Origin: Pseudomonas sp. CCC3.1
GTDB taxonomy: Bacteria; Pseudomonadota; Gammaproteobacteria; Pseudomonadales; Pseudomonadaceae
NCBI RefSeq assembly: GCF_034347405.1
Contig: NZ_CP133778.1
Span: 3,410,001-3,474,000, forward strand
Length of the DNA: 64,000 nucleotides
Direction: 5' to 3'
Shown: positions 34,409 to 42,949 of the stretch, piece by piece
Position numbering within the stretch: position 1 is the first letter of the stretch
Layout: the number at the start of each line of letters is the position of its first letter
Translations under genes and position numbers: made by a program
The notes under the pieces: model-generated
What the model was told of the DNA's origin: nothing
Seen by the model: the letters and a program-made list of their open reading frames with translations, nothing else
Database searches by the model: none

Positions 34409-35560
34409 TCAGAGGCGCTCGATAATCGTCACGTTGGCCTGCCCGCCGCCTTCGCACATGGTTTGCAGGCCATAACGGCCGCCGCTGCGTTCAAGCTGGT
34501 TGAGCAAGCCGGTCATCAGCCGTGCACCACTGGCGCCCAGCGGATGGCCAAGGGCAATCGCCCCGCCGTTGGCGTTGGTCTTGGCCGGGTCGTAATCCAG
34601 CTCTTTGGCCCAGGCCATGACCACCGAGGCAAAGGCTTCGTTGATCTCGACCAGGTCGATGTCGTTGATGCTCATGCCGGCTTTTTTCAGCGCAGCACGG
34701 GTGGCGGCAATCGGTGCAGTGAGGTGCCAGATAGGGTCATCGCCCAGCACCGAAAGGTGATGGATACGCGCACGCGGCGTCAGGTTGTAGCGCTTGAGTG
34801 CCGTCTCGGAGACCACCAGCAGCGCCGCCGAGGCATCGCAGGTCGAGCTGGAAACCGCTGCCGTGATCGACGGATATTCGGCAAACACCGGCTCCAGCTC
34901 AGCCATTTTGGCCAAGGTGGTATGACGCGGGGTTTCGTCGTCCCAGACGCCTTCGCAGGGCACGATCTCGTTCACAAAACGCTGTCCGGCAATCGCCTCC
35001 AGCGCCCGACGATGGCTTTCCAGCGCATAGGCTTCCATGTGCTGGCGAGTGATTTGCCAGTGATCGGCAATCCGTTGCGCAGCGTAAAACTGGTTGACCG
35101 GCTGCGTGCCAAAACGCGCCTGCCAGCCTTTACTGCCGGAAAACGGGTCGCTGAAACCCAGCGGCTGCCCGGCCAGCATGGCGGACGAAATCGGGATCTG
35201 AGTCATGGTTTGCACGCCGCCGACCGCGATCACGTCCTGGGTGCCGCTCATCACCGCCTGCGCGGCAAAGTGCAGCGCCTGTTGCGACGAGCCGCACTGA
35301 CGATCAATGGTGGTGCCGGGCACGTTGAGCGGCAAACCGGCCGCCAGCCAACTGGTGCGGGCAATGTCCCCGGCTTGCGAGCCGATGGTATCGACACAGC
35401 CAAAAATCACGTCGTCGTATTCATCCGCCGGGATTGGGTTGCGCTCCACCAGCGCCTTGAGCACATGAGCCCCCAGATCAATCGCATGAACATGGGCCAG
35501 GCCGCCCTTGCGCTTGCCGGTGGGGCTGCGCAGGGCGTCAACAATATAGGCTTGGGGCAT
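34409..35560 (-). CDS. Thiolase of the FadA6 type
   Basis: The 383-residue thiolase begins MPQAYIVDALRSPTGKR. The nucleophilic Cys lies in TIDRQCGSSQQALHFAAQ near residue 90, the second His in GHPLGASGAR near 335, and the last Cys in MCEGGGQANV. VIFGCVDTIGSQAGDIARTS near residue 50 and VMSGTQDVIAVGGVQ are the stretches that make me place it with FadA6, the thiolase of the steroid C/D-ring pathway. It is 3 bases from the acyl-CoA dehydrogenase gene upstream. The thiolase call is firm; the FadA6 subtype rests on recall. Confidence 0.92.
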   Translation of the reverse strand: MPQAYIVDALRSPTGKRKGGLAHVHAIDLGAHVLKALVERNPIPADEYDDVIFGCVDTIGSQAGDIARTSWLAAGLPLNVPGTTIDRQCGSSQQALHFAAQAVMSGTQDVIAVGGVQTMTQIPISSAMLAGQPLGFSDPFSGSKGWQARFGTQPVNQFYAAQRIADHWQITRQHMEAYALESHRRALEAIAGQRFVNEIVPCEGVWDDETPRHTTLAKMAELEPVFAEYPSITAAVSSSTCDASAALLVVSETALKRYNLTPRARIHHLSVLGDDPIWHLTAPIAATRAALKKAGMSINDIDLVEINEAFASVVMAWAKELDYDPAKTNANGGAIALGHPLGASGARLMTGLLNQLERSGGRYGLQTMCEGGGQANVTIIERL

Positions 35561-35563
35561 TTA

Positions 35564-36622
35564 TCAATCCTCGAACGTATGGCCGGGGCCTAAAGGCGTC
35601 GTGCCACTGAGTACATGCTCGGCCACGCGGGTTTTGTGCAAGGCGCGATCACCCCAGGCGTTGTCCAGCGCCCAGGCCCGTTTCATGAACATTTGCAGGT
35701 CGACTTCCCAGGTGTAACCCATGGCGCCGTGCACCTGAATGCCGTGCCGGGCCGCCAGCCAGCTGGCTTCGCAGCAGGCCAGACGCGCCTGTGAAACCCA
35801 GACCCCGGCATTCGGTTCGTTATGGGCCAAGGCGTAGGCGGCGCGGTACAGCACTGGTTTGGCGAATTCGAGCTGGGTGGCGACATCGGCCAGGTGATGC
35901 TTGACCGCCTGAAAGCTGCCAATCGGCTTGCCAAACTGTTTGCGCTGGGCGGCGTAGTCCACCGACAGATCCAGCATGCGCTGCGCCAGTCCGAGCAATT
36001 GCCCAGCCACCGACAAGGCGCCCCGATTGAGGGTGTGCGCCCACACGTCGCGGCCTGATTGCCCCTCTGCAACCAGAGTGGCCGCGCTCGGCAGCCAACT
36101 GACGGTCGCCAAGCGCCGCGAGGCATCAATGCTGCTGTGTGCGTGCACGTCGACCTGGCTGCGCGGCACGGCGTGCACTTCATCGCCGTGGGCCAACAAC
36201 AGCCAGTCGGCGTGGGCGGCATCTGCCACCCACGGATTAACCGGGTGGCCAATGGCAATCCGCAAACTGCCATCGGCAATGCCTTCGAGCCATTGCGCAC
36301 GCTGCGCCACGCTGTCCGGCAAAACGGCAATCAACGCGCAGGCCACATAGGCGGTGTCGGCCAATGAGTCGGGGATCGCGTAGTAACCCAGTTCCTGGGT
36401 CATCAGCGCCCACGCCACATCGTCCATGCCCAGCCCGCCAAAGGCTTCAGGCACGGACAATGCCGTCAGGCCTTGTTCGGCAATTTTGTTGCGCAAGTCC
36501 GGCGAGCGGCCGACATCGGTTTCCCAAATTTCACGGAGCATTTCCGGCGCGGCTTCGGTCATCAAAAAACGGCTGATGGCCTCGCGGAATGTCTGCTGGT
36601 CATCGGTAAAGGTAAAGTCCAT
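35564..36622 (-). CDS. Acyl-CoA dehydrogenase, non-EIQR subunit type (FadE32/33-like)
   Basis: A 352-residue FAD-dependent acyl-CoA dehydrogenase fold that starts MDFTFTDDQQTFREAISRF. It contains LSVPEAFGGLGM near 60 and ends with IQVHGAMGYTWEVDLQMFMKR. It lacks the GTNEIQRN signature of its neighbour. Such short subunits pair with an EIQR-type subunit into alpha2-beta2 dehydrogenases in steroid-degrading bacteria. The ATG at 36622 has AGTGAGG upstream; the open frame reaches 36940 but the extension is a frame-shadow of the next gene. It starts 9 bases after the partner gene at 36631. Confidence 0.9.
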   Translation of the reverse strand: MDFTFTDDQQTFREAISRFLMTEAAPEMLREIWETDVGRSPDLRNKIAEQGLTALSVPEAFGGLGMDDVAWALMTQELGYYAIPDSLADTAYVACALIAVLPDSVAQRAQWLEGIADGSLRIAIGHPVNPWVADAAHADWLLLAHGDEVHAVPRSQVDVHAHSSIDASRRLATVSWLPSAATLVAEGQSGRDVWAHTLNRGALSVAGQLLGLAQRMLDLSVDYAAQRKQFGKPIGSFQAVKHHLADVATQLEFAKPVLYRAAYALAHNEPNAGVWVSQARLACCEASWLAARHGIQVHGAMGYTWEVDLQMFMKRAWALDNAWGDRALHKTRVAEHVLSGTTPLGPGHTFED

Positions 36623-36630
36623 ACCCGGCC

Positions 36631-37785
36631 TCACTTCGGCAGTCCGAGCATGCGCTCGGCAATGATGTTGCGCTGAATCTCGTTGGTCCCGGCGTAGATC
36701 GGCCCGGCCTGGGCAAACAGGAAGCCTTCTAGCCAGCTGTAGCCCTCCACCGATTTGCCGGTCAATTCGCCACTGGCACCCAGAATGCGCATGGCGATTT
36801 CGTGCATGCGCAGGTCCAGTTCCGACCAGATGATTTTGTTGGTGCTCGATTCGGCGCCGATCTGCGCGCCACGGCTCAAGCGACCCACCGTGTGGTAGGC
36901 CGACAAGGCGTAGGCTTGCGCGTCCGACCAGGCTTTGCACACAGCATCGCCCAAGGTTGGGTCGCGGTCGGCGCTGGCGCGGTTGGCCTGATACAACTCG
37001 ACCAGCTTGCGCGCGGTGTACTGAAAGCGTGCCGGTGAACGCAACAGCAAGCCGCGCTCAAAACCGGCAGTGGCCATTGCCACGTGCCAGCCCTGCCCTT
37101 CATCGCCGATGCGATTTTCCAGCGGGACACGCACGTCATCGAAGAACACTTCAGCGAAGGCATTCTTGCCATTCAGTGCCTTGATCGGGCGTACCGTCAC
37201 CCCCGGCGCGTCGAGCGGCACCATCACGAATGACAGGCCGTGATGACGGCTCGACCCCGGATCGCTGCGGAACAACCCGAACAGCCAGTCGGCATAGATC
37301 GCCCGGCTCGACCAGGTTTTCTGGCCATTGAGCACGTAGCTGTCGCCATCGCGCGTCGCCTTGCTGGTGATCGCCGCCATGTCGGACCCGGCATTGGGCT
37401 CCGACCAGCCCTGCGCCCACATGTCGAGACTGGCGGCCATGCGTGGCAAGAAACGCTTCTTCTGCGCCTCGGTGCCGAACTCCATCAGGGTGGGGCCAAG
37501 CAGTAACTGGCCGTTCTGATTGATCCGCATCGGCGCGCCGGCGCCGTAATACTCTTCTTCGAAAATCAACCACTCGATCAGGTCACAGCCGCGCCCGCCG
37601 AGTTCGGTCGGCCACATCACCATCGACAGGCGGCTTTCGAACAATTTTGCTTCCCACTGGCGGTGCTGCTCAAAGCCTTCGCGGGTGTCGTAACTGGCCA
37701 GAGGGGTAGACGGTTGATTAGCCGCCAGCCATTGCCGGACTTCCTGGCGAAAGGCTTTTTGTTGCGGGGAGTAAGTCAGTTCCAT
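36631..37785 (-). CDS. Acyl-CoA dehydrogenase, EIQR subunit type (FadE31-like)
   Basis: A 384-residue acyl-CoA dehydrogenase. It has AQGWSEPNAGSDMAAI near residue 130, the FAD/substrate-loop motif NGQKTWSS, GFERGLLLRSPARF near 240, and it ends PIYAGTNEIQRNIIAERMLG. The residue at the medium-chain catalytic Glu position is Ala (YAGT), so the base must lie elsewhere or in the partner. The sequence recalls mycobacterial FadE31. GAGG lies 8 bases before the ATG at 37785; the upstream frame to 37821 has no such site. It probably forms a heterotetramer with the product of the next gene. Confidence 0.92.
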   Translation of the reverse strand: MELTYSPQQKAFRQEVRQWLAANQPSTPLASYDTREGFEQHRQWEAKLFESRLSMVMWPTELGGRGCDLIEWLIFEEEYYGAGAPMRINQNGQLLLGPTLMEFGTEAQKKRFLPRMAASLDMWAQGWSEPNAGSDMAAITSKATRDGDSYVLNGQKTWSSRAIYADWLFGLFRSDPGSSRHHGLSFVMVPLDAPGVTVRPIKALNGKNAFAEVFFDDVRVPLENRIGDEGQGWHVAMATAGFERGLLLRSPARFQYTARKLVELYQANRASADRDPTLGDAVCKAWSDAQAYALSAYHTVGRLSRGAQIGAESSTNKIIWSELDLRMHEIAMRILGASGELTGKSVEGYSWLEGFLFAQAGPIYAGTNEIQRNIIAERMLGLPK

Positions 37786-37795
37786 CGTCAGTGCC

Positions 37796-38560
37796 TCAGA
37801 ACTTGGCGTCGCGTTTTTCAACGAATGCGCGCCGGGTTTGCGCAGAGTCGGCAGCGTTGTAGGCCTGCAACGTCAAGCCCTGCTCCCAGCGGTATTTGTC
37901 TTCCAGGTTGCCGTCTTCGATGCCGTTGAGCGCTTCTTTGGCGATGCGGATCATGACCGGGCTTTTGCTGGCAATTTTGTGGGCGATTTGCAGCGCGGTT
38001 TCACGCAGTTGCTCGCGCGGCACGACGCGCTCGATAAAGCCGTATTGCTGGGCTTCATGTGCACTGATCTTGTCGCCGGTAAAAAACAGGTAACGGACCT
38101 TTTGCACCGGGAACAGACGCTGCAAATGCGCACCGCCGCCCATGGCCCCGCGATCCACTTCGGGCAAGGCGAAGGATGCACAGTCAGACGCGACGACAAT
38201 ATCGGCGGCGCCAGTGATGCCGATTCCGCCACCCAGAACAAAGCCGTGCACGGCCACAATCACCGGTACCGGGCTGCGGTGTATGGCCTTGAAGGTTGCG
38301 TAATTGCCCTCGTTGACCTTGACGATACGTTCGGGGTAGGCATCGAGTTCCTTGATGTCGACCCCGGCGCAGAAACCACGGCCTTCGGCGCGGATCACGA
38401 TGACCCGAACTTCGGGGTTCTGGCCCAGCGCGTCGAGGGCATGGGCCAGATCGAGCCATTCCTGGCTGTTAAGCGCGTTGACCGGCGGACGGTCGATTAC
38501 CAGCTCAGCGACACCGGCGTCGATAGTGGAGTGGAATGCGGTAGGGATTACGCTGCTCAC
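37796..38560 (-). CDS. Enoyl-CoA hydratase/hydrolase of the EchA20 type
   Basis: A 254-residue crotonase-fold protein. RAEGRGFCAGVDIKELD near residue 60 and VHGFVLGGGIGITGAAD near 105 form the oxyanion hole, and LPEVDRGAMGGGAHLQRL near 140 carries the family's catalytic-loop position. AKEALNGIEDGN and YRWEQGLT near the C-terminus agree with my memory of EchA20, which hydrolytically opens a steroid-derived ring CoA ester. It is the first gene of the long minus-strand operon and is divergent from two more acyl-CoA dehydrogenase genes. A simple hydratase role is the alternative. Confidence 0.87.
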   Translation of the reverse strand: MSSVIPTAFHSTIDAGVAELVIDRPPVNALNSQEWLDLAHALDALGQNPEVRVIVIRAEGRGFCAGVDIKELDAYPERIVKVNEGNYATFKAIHRSPVPVIVAVHGFVLGGGIGITGAADIVVASDCASFALPEVDRGAMGGGAHLQRLFPVQKVRYLFFTGDKISAHEAQQYGFIERVVPREQLRETALQIAHKIASKSPVMIRIAKEALNGIEDGNLEDKYRWEQGLTLQAYNAADSAQTRRAFVEKRDAKF

Positions 38561-38718
38561 AGGTGCTCCTGGGTTGGCAAAGGCTTGCGAGCAGTATGGG
38601 AAGCGGTCGTCGGTGGCTCATCGTCCGTTGAGACTAAAAACCCCGAGGCAAACCCTGAAAGCGCGATGATCGAGCGCGCCGAAGGCACAGACGCAAACCC
38701 CTTGCTCACACCGCCAAA

Positions 38719-38730
38719 CGGACTAGTCCG
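38719..38730. promoter_or_regulatory. Palindrome in the divergent promoter of the catabolic operons
   Basis: CGGACTAGTCCG is a perfect 12-base dyad in the 242-base gap between the divergent EchA20-like and acyl-CoA dehydrogenase genes. Outer repeats CCGCCA (38711-38716) and TGGCGG (38751-38756) flank it. A TetR-type or similar repressor site is a plausible reading, but no regulator gene lies in the cluster. Confidence 0.4.
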
Positions 38731-38802
38731 GCTCAAGGATTGCACCCGCCTGGCGGCCTTTCATGCTGGCTCCTTGGGTTTAAATTGACGACGAGGAACC
38801 TT

Positions 38803-39975
38803 ATGGAGCTTGCCCTGACTGACGAGCAGCGAATGATTGTGCAGTCTGCCGAGCGCTTTCTGGCCCAGGCTGGCAGCTCCAGTGCCGTGCGCCAGGCGAT
38901 GGCCAGCGAACCCGGACATGACCCCGGCACCTGGGCGCGTATTGCCCGCGAGCTGTACTGGCCAGCGCTGGCCATTCCCGAGGCCTACGGCGGGCTCGGT
39001 CTGGGCTTTGTCGAGGTGTGTCTGCTGCAGGAACAACTGGGACGCTGCCTGCTGCCCTCGCCGTTCTATGCCACCGGTTGCCTGGCCACGCCAGCGCTGC
39101 TGCTAAGCCGAAATCAGGCGCTCAAGGAACAGTGGCTGCCGTTGATTGCGGCAGGCGAGATCAGCGCCAGTCTGGCCTACACCAGCACCCAGCACTGGGA
39201 TGACAGCGGGGTGCACGTGTATGCACAGCGTTGCGCGGGCGGTTATCGCCTCAACGGCCACTATTTGTATGTGATCGACGGCGCCGCGTGCGATCTGTTG
39301 ATCATTGCCACCCGCACACCCGGCAGCATCGGTGAAGCCGGCATTCGCCTGTTCGCCCTGCCCGCCGACACCCCGGGCGTGCAGCGTCAGTACCAACCGG
39401 GCATGGACCAGACCCGGCGCCTGGCGACCATCACCCTGAATGACGTGATAGTGACCGACGAGCAATTGCTCAGTGAGCCGGGCCTTGGCTGGCCGATGCT
39501 GCGCGACGTGCTGAACGTCGCCTGTATTGGCCTGGCAGCAGAACAGACCGGCGGCGCCCAGCACGTGCTGGACCTGACACTGGGCTATATCAAGGGTCGA
39601 GAGCAGTTCGGACGCAGCATCGCCAGTTTCCAGGCGATCAAGCATCGCTGTGCCGACCTGATGCTGGCCGTTGAATGTGCCCGTTCGGCCAGTTACTACG
39701 CGGCCTGTATTGCCGATGAATGCCTGAGCATCGACGGCAATCCGAGTGTTCAGCGCCAATTGGCCGAGACCGCAGCGACCGCAAAGATTCATGCCAGCGA
39801 AGGTTTTTTTCGTTGCGCCAGCGAGTCGATCCAGTTGCACGGTGGCGTCGGTTTCACCTGGGAATACGACCCGCACCTGTACTTCAAGCGTGCACGGGCC
39901 AGCGAACAATTGCTGGGTAGCCCCGCGTTTCATCGTGAGCAACTGGCGAAACAGATTTTCGGAGAACGGTCATGA
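38803..39975 (+). CDS. Acyl-CoA dehydrogenase, non-EIQR subunit type (FadE33-like)
   Basis: A 390-residue acyl-CoA dehydrogenase fold beginning MELALTDEQRMIVQSAERFL, with IPEAYGGLGLGFVE near 65 and the C-terminal IQLHGGVGFTWEYDPHLYFKR. Like the 35564 protein, it lacks the EIQR signature and so looks like the partner chain of a heteromeric dehydrogenase. GAGGA lies 7 bases before the ATG at 38803; the frame to 38740 has no ribosome site. The stop overlaps the next start as ATGA, which implies coupled translation of the two chains. Confidence 0.9.
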   Translation: MELALTDEQRMIVQSAERFLAQAGSSSAVRQAMASEPGHDPGTWARIARELYWPALAIPEAYGGLGLGFVEVCLLQEQLGRCLLPSPFYATGCLATPALLLSRNQALKEQWLPLIAAGEISASLAYTSTQHWDDSGVHVYAQRCAGGYRLNGHYLYVIDGAACDLLIIATRTPGSIGEAGIRLFALPADTPGVQRQYQPGMDQTRRLATITLNDVIVTDEQLLSEPGLGWPMLRDVLNVACIGLAAEQTGGAQHVLDLTLGYIKGREQFGRSIASFQAIKHRCADLMLAVECARSASYYAACIADECLSIDGNPSVQRQLAETAATAKIHASEGFFRCASESIQLHGGVGFTWEYDPHLYFKRARASEQLLGSPAFHREQLAKQIFGERS

Positions 39976-41156
39976 ACATTGGCTTTAGCGCAGCAGATGA
40001 ACAATTTCGCCTGTACGTTGCCGAGTGGATGCAGCGCCACCTCGCAGGCGAGTTTGCGGTGTTGCGTTTTCGCGGCGGCCCCGGCGATGAAGACTTTGCC
40101 CCCGCCTTGCGCAAAGCCTGGGAACAGGAACTGGCCAAAGGCAGTTGGGTGGGCGCGGGCTGGGCCAAGGAACACGGCGGTCGGGGGCTGAGCATCACTC
40201 AGCAGGTGATCTTTTTTGAAGAGTACGCCCGCGCTGGCGGGCCTGGCCGCATGGGCCATATCGGTGAGGGGTTGGTGGGCCCGACCTTGGCTGCGTTTGG
40301 CACGCCAGAGCAACAGCAGCGGTTTTTGCCTGCGATTCTGGCGGGGCAGCACTTTTGGTGTCAGGGGTATTCTGAACCGAGTGCCGGGTCGGACCTGGCC
40401 AACATCAAAACTCGCGCCAGCTTCGATCAAAGCAGTGGCCAGTGGTTGATCAGCGGGCAGAAGGTCTGGACCTCCCTGGCCCATGAGTCGGACTGGTGCT
40501 TTGTGCTGGCACGCACCGAACCGGGCAGTGTCGGCCATCGTGGTTTGTCGTTCTTGCTGGTGCCCATGGACCAGCCGGGCATCCGCGTGCAGCCGATCCG
40601 GCAGTTGACCGGTACCTGTGAATTCAACGAAGTGTTTTTCGATCAGGCACACACCTCGGCTGACAACGTGATTGGCCAGCCGGGTGATGGCTGGAAAATC
40701 GCCATGGCCTTGCTCGGCTTTGAGCGTGGGGTATCGACCCTGGGCCAACAGATGCAGTTTCAGAACGAACTGGACGAAGTCGTGCGCATCGCCAAGGGTA
40801 ATGGCGCGGCACACGATCCGGTGTTGCGCCAACGCATAGCACACGCCTGGAGCGGTCTGCGGGTGCTGCGTTACAACTCGTTGCGCATGTTGTCGGGCGC
40901 ACAGGATGGCAACCTGCGGCCAGAAGCGACGATCTACAAACTGGCGTGGTCGACCTGGCATGTGGAACTGGGCAAATTGGCAATGGACGTGCTGGGGCCG
41001 CAAGCGGAATTGCTGGAGAGCGGGCCGTATCAACTGACACGGTTGCAGGCACTGTTTCTGTTTACCCGGGCCGACACGCTTTACGGCGGCAGCAACGAGA
41101 TCCAGCGCAACATCATTGCCGAACGGGCGCTGGGGATGCCGCGCGAGCCTCGGTAA
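39972..41156 (+). CDS. Acyl-CoA dehydrogenase, EIQR subunit type (FadE30-like)
   Basis: A 394-residue acyl-CoA dehydrogenase. Residues 15-30 read AEWMQRHLAGEFAVLR; CQGYSEPSAGSDLANI is near 135, GQKVWTSLAHESDWCFVLAR near 160, FERGVSTLGQQMQF near 245, and the end is TLYGGSNEIQRNIIAERALG. These are the stretches I associate with FadE30, the enzyme that dehydrogenates the HIP-CoA side chain in steroid degradation. Gly occupies the medium-chain catalytic Glu position. It overlaps the partner gene by 4 bases. Confidence 0.92.
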   Translation: MNIGFSAADEQFRLYVAEWMQRHLAGEFAVLRFRGGPGDEDFAPALRKAWEQELAKGSWVGAGWAKEHGGRGLSITQQVIFFEEYARAGGPGRMGHIGEGLVGPTLAAFGTPEQQQRFLPAILAGQHFWCQGYSEPSAGSDLANIKTRASFDQSSGQWLISGQKVWTSLAHESDWCFVLARTEPGSVGHRGLSFLLVPMDQPGIRVQPIRQLTGTCEFNEVFFDQAHTSADNVIGQPGDGWKIAMALLGFERGVSTLGQQMQFQNELDEVVRIAKGNGAAHDPVLRQRIAHAWSGLRVLRYNSLRMLSGAQDGNLRPEATIYKLAWSTWHVELGKLAMDVLGPQAELLESGPYQLTRLQALFLFTRADTLYGGSNEIQRNIIAERALGMPREPR

Positions 41157-41163
41157 GCAAAGC

Positions 41164-41233
41164 ATCGCTGGCAAGCCAGCTCCCACAGGTCTGTGAAGTG
41201 AGTCCATTTTGTGGGAGCTGGCTTGCCAGCGAT
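41164..41233. repeat. REP doublet between convergent operons
   Basis: ATCGCTGGCAAGCCAGCTCC and its reverse complement, extended to CCACA, flank a 22-base loop. This is a third REP sequence type in the window. It lies between the FadE30-like stop and the DUF1302 stop and may end both messages. Confidence 0.85.
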
Positions 41234-41237
41234 TGCA

Positions 41238-42851
41238 TCAAAACGTGTACTTGCCGTTAAACGACACGTAGTCGCGGTCGGCCATGGTTCGGCCTTGGGC
41301 GATGTCTGCCGAACTCAGGTAGGCGACGTAGGTTAAACCCACCTGGAAGTTACCCAGGTATTTGAAGTCGCCACCCAACGTCAGGCGCTTTTCCGCACGG
41401 CCCAGTCCTGAGTAGGCGCTGCCATCGATGTTTTGGGTCCAGGTGGCTTTGGTGGTCAGGTCCCAGCCGTCGAACACGCTCGGGTGATCGAAGTACGCGC
41501 CAATGCCCAGCAAGCTCGAACCACGGGTCTGGCCGTCATAGACGTATGTGTTGAACGTGCCATCGACTCCCGCCCCGCCGCCCGTAACGGTCAGGTCGTC
41601 CACGCCTTGGATCCGCTGGTGCACCACTTCGGTCATGAGGGTGGTTTGTTGTGCCATAAAGGTGGGCCCGATCATGTACACCGCGTTCAGGTTGCCCTGC
41701 CACAGCTGGCCACGCGCCGGAGCGCCGTTGCTCAGGTACACCGCCGCGCCATCGCGGTAGCTCAGGTCTCCGGCAAATTGCACGGAGTCACCGGCTTTAG
41801 TGGTGAAGCTGACACCGGTCAGTTTGATGTTGTCGAAATAACCCAGTTGATAGCTCGGTCCACCGCCATTGCCGCCCACTTTGTTCAGCGAGGAGTAGTG
41901 GGTCTGGCCAGTGAAGTCGAAAAACAGGGACGGCACCCGGTCGTGATAGCGATAGTGGAACAGGCCGATTTCGGTGTTTTGCGTCAGCCGGTAACGCGTC
42001 CCTACGCCCCACTCGCCACTGTCGCCCGGTTTGACCGAACCGGCATAGCCCACGGCCTGGCCTGCGGGCAAGCTGTTGACGATACCCGGCGCCAATCGAT
42101 AGAACTCGGCGCCCGGCCCAAAGGTGTCACTGCCGAAGTAGTCGCCCACCGGGTTGAGCTGGGTTTCTTCCCATTTGTATTGGTAGAAGCCGAGCAAGGC
42201 CAGGTCTTCATTGATCGACCACGATCCGGAGACTTGTCCGACCGGCAAATAGGCGTCTTTGGCCTCGGTGCCCGGCACGTTGAATTTGGTGGAGTCGACC
42301 GGCGCCTGCCCTTGGCTGATGTTGGGCCAGAACAGGCTCTCGCCCCATGCCACCAGATGCCGCCCGGCCTTGAGCGACAGGTACTGGTCGTCGTTGACGG
42401 TGAAGTCGCCATACACGTAGGCATCCAGCAACCGCGCCTTGCTGCCGCTGAGTTTGCGCGTGTCCCGGCTGAAGTCGTTGTAGCTTCCGGTTTTGTTGAC
42501 GGTATCGGGCGAGTCGTTGTCGTTGCTGCGGTGGTACACCTCGTCATAGAAGTGACTGCCGCGCACTACGGCGCCCAGGTTGTCGTGTTTGAGCATCAGT
42601 TCGCCAAACACGCTGACCCGGTTGTTGATCAGCGAGCCGCGCTTGAAGTTACGCGTGGCGTCGTCGTAGTTGATGTTGTTGAGGTACGCGTGATCCGGTT
42701 TTTCAGTTCGCATGGAAGCGGTGTAGTTGACGGTCAACGAGGAATCGAGGGTGGTGTTTTCACCCAGTTCAATGGTCGGCGCCGCCAGTGCCAGGCTGCT
42801 CAGGCCTGAAAGTAAACCGGTCCCCACAAAACGTGTGCAGTGCTTAAACAT
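41238..42851 (-). CDS. DUF1302 family outer-membrane protein
   Basis: A 537-residue protein with a signal peptide cleaved after about SLALA (ALAAP). The rest is rich in alternating aromatic and polar strands and ends KYTF with terminal Phe, as expected for a beta-barrel. LKAGRHLVAWGESLFWPNIS near residue 165 is the recognisable DUF1302 core. The family is repeatedly found with DUF1329 and MMPL/RND transporter genes in clusters for hydrophobic compounds. I infer a channel that lets a lipid-like compound cross the outer membrane. AAGGAG precedes the ATG at 42851. Confidence 0.88.
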   Translation of the reverse strand: MFKHCTRFVGTGLLSGLSSLALAAPTIELGENTTLDSSLTVNYTASMRTEKPDHAYLNNINYDDATRNFKRGSLINNRVSVFGELMLKHDNLGAVVRGSHFYDEVYHRSNDNDSPDTVNKTGSYNDFSRDTRKLSGSKARLLDAYVYGDFTVNDDQYLSLKAGRHLVAWGESLFWPNISQGQAPVDSTKFNVPGTEAKDAYLPVGQVSGSWSINEDLALLGFYQYKWEETQLNPVGDYFGSDTFGPGAEFYRLAPGIVNSLPAGQAVGYAGSVKPGDSGEWGVGTRYRLTQNTEIGLFHYRYHDRVPSLFFDFTGQTHYSSLNKVGGNGGGPSYQLGYFDNIKLTGVSFTTKAGDSVQFAGDLSYRDGAAVYLSNGAPARGQLWQGNLNAVYMIGPTFMAQQTTLMTEVVHQRIQGVDDLTVTGGGAGVDGTFNTYVYDGQTRGSSLLGIGAYFDHPSVFDGWDLTTKATWTQNIDGSAYSGLGRAEKRLTLGGDFKYLGNFQVGLTYVAYLSSADIAQGRTMADRDYVSFNGKYTF

Positions 42852-42949
42852 GCGATGCTCCTTCTTATTATTTTTTGCAGCCTCCCAGCGCTCTGCGCAC
42901 AAGCAGGCCCTGTGGCAGATGACGATGGGGGTTGTTGGGCGTTACAGAT

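Noticed and set aside
36623..36940. N-terminal extension of the acyl-CoA dehydrogenase at 35564
   Set aside because: The extra 106 codons are Arg/His-rich and overlap the next gene in another frame; AGTGAGG and the family start both indicate 36622.
41433..42809. 458-codon plus-strand frame opposite the DUF1302 gene
   Set aside because: It has no recognisable domain and lacks a ribosome site, while the minus strand encodes a clear signal peptide and barrel protein.
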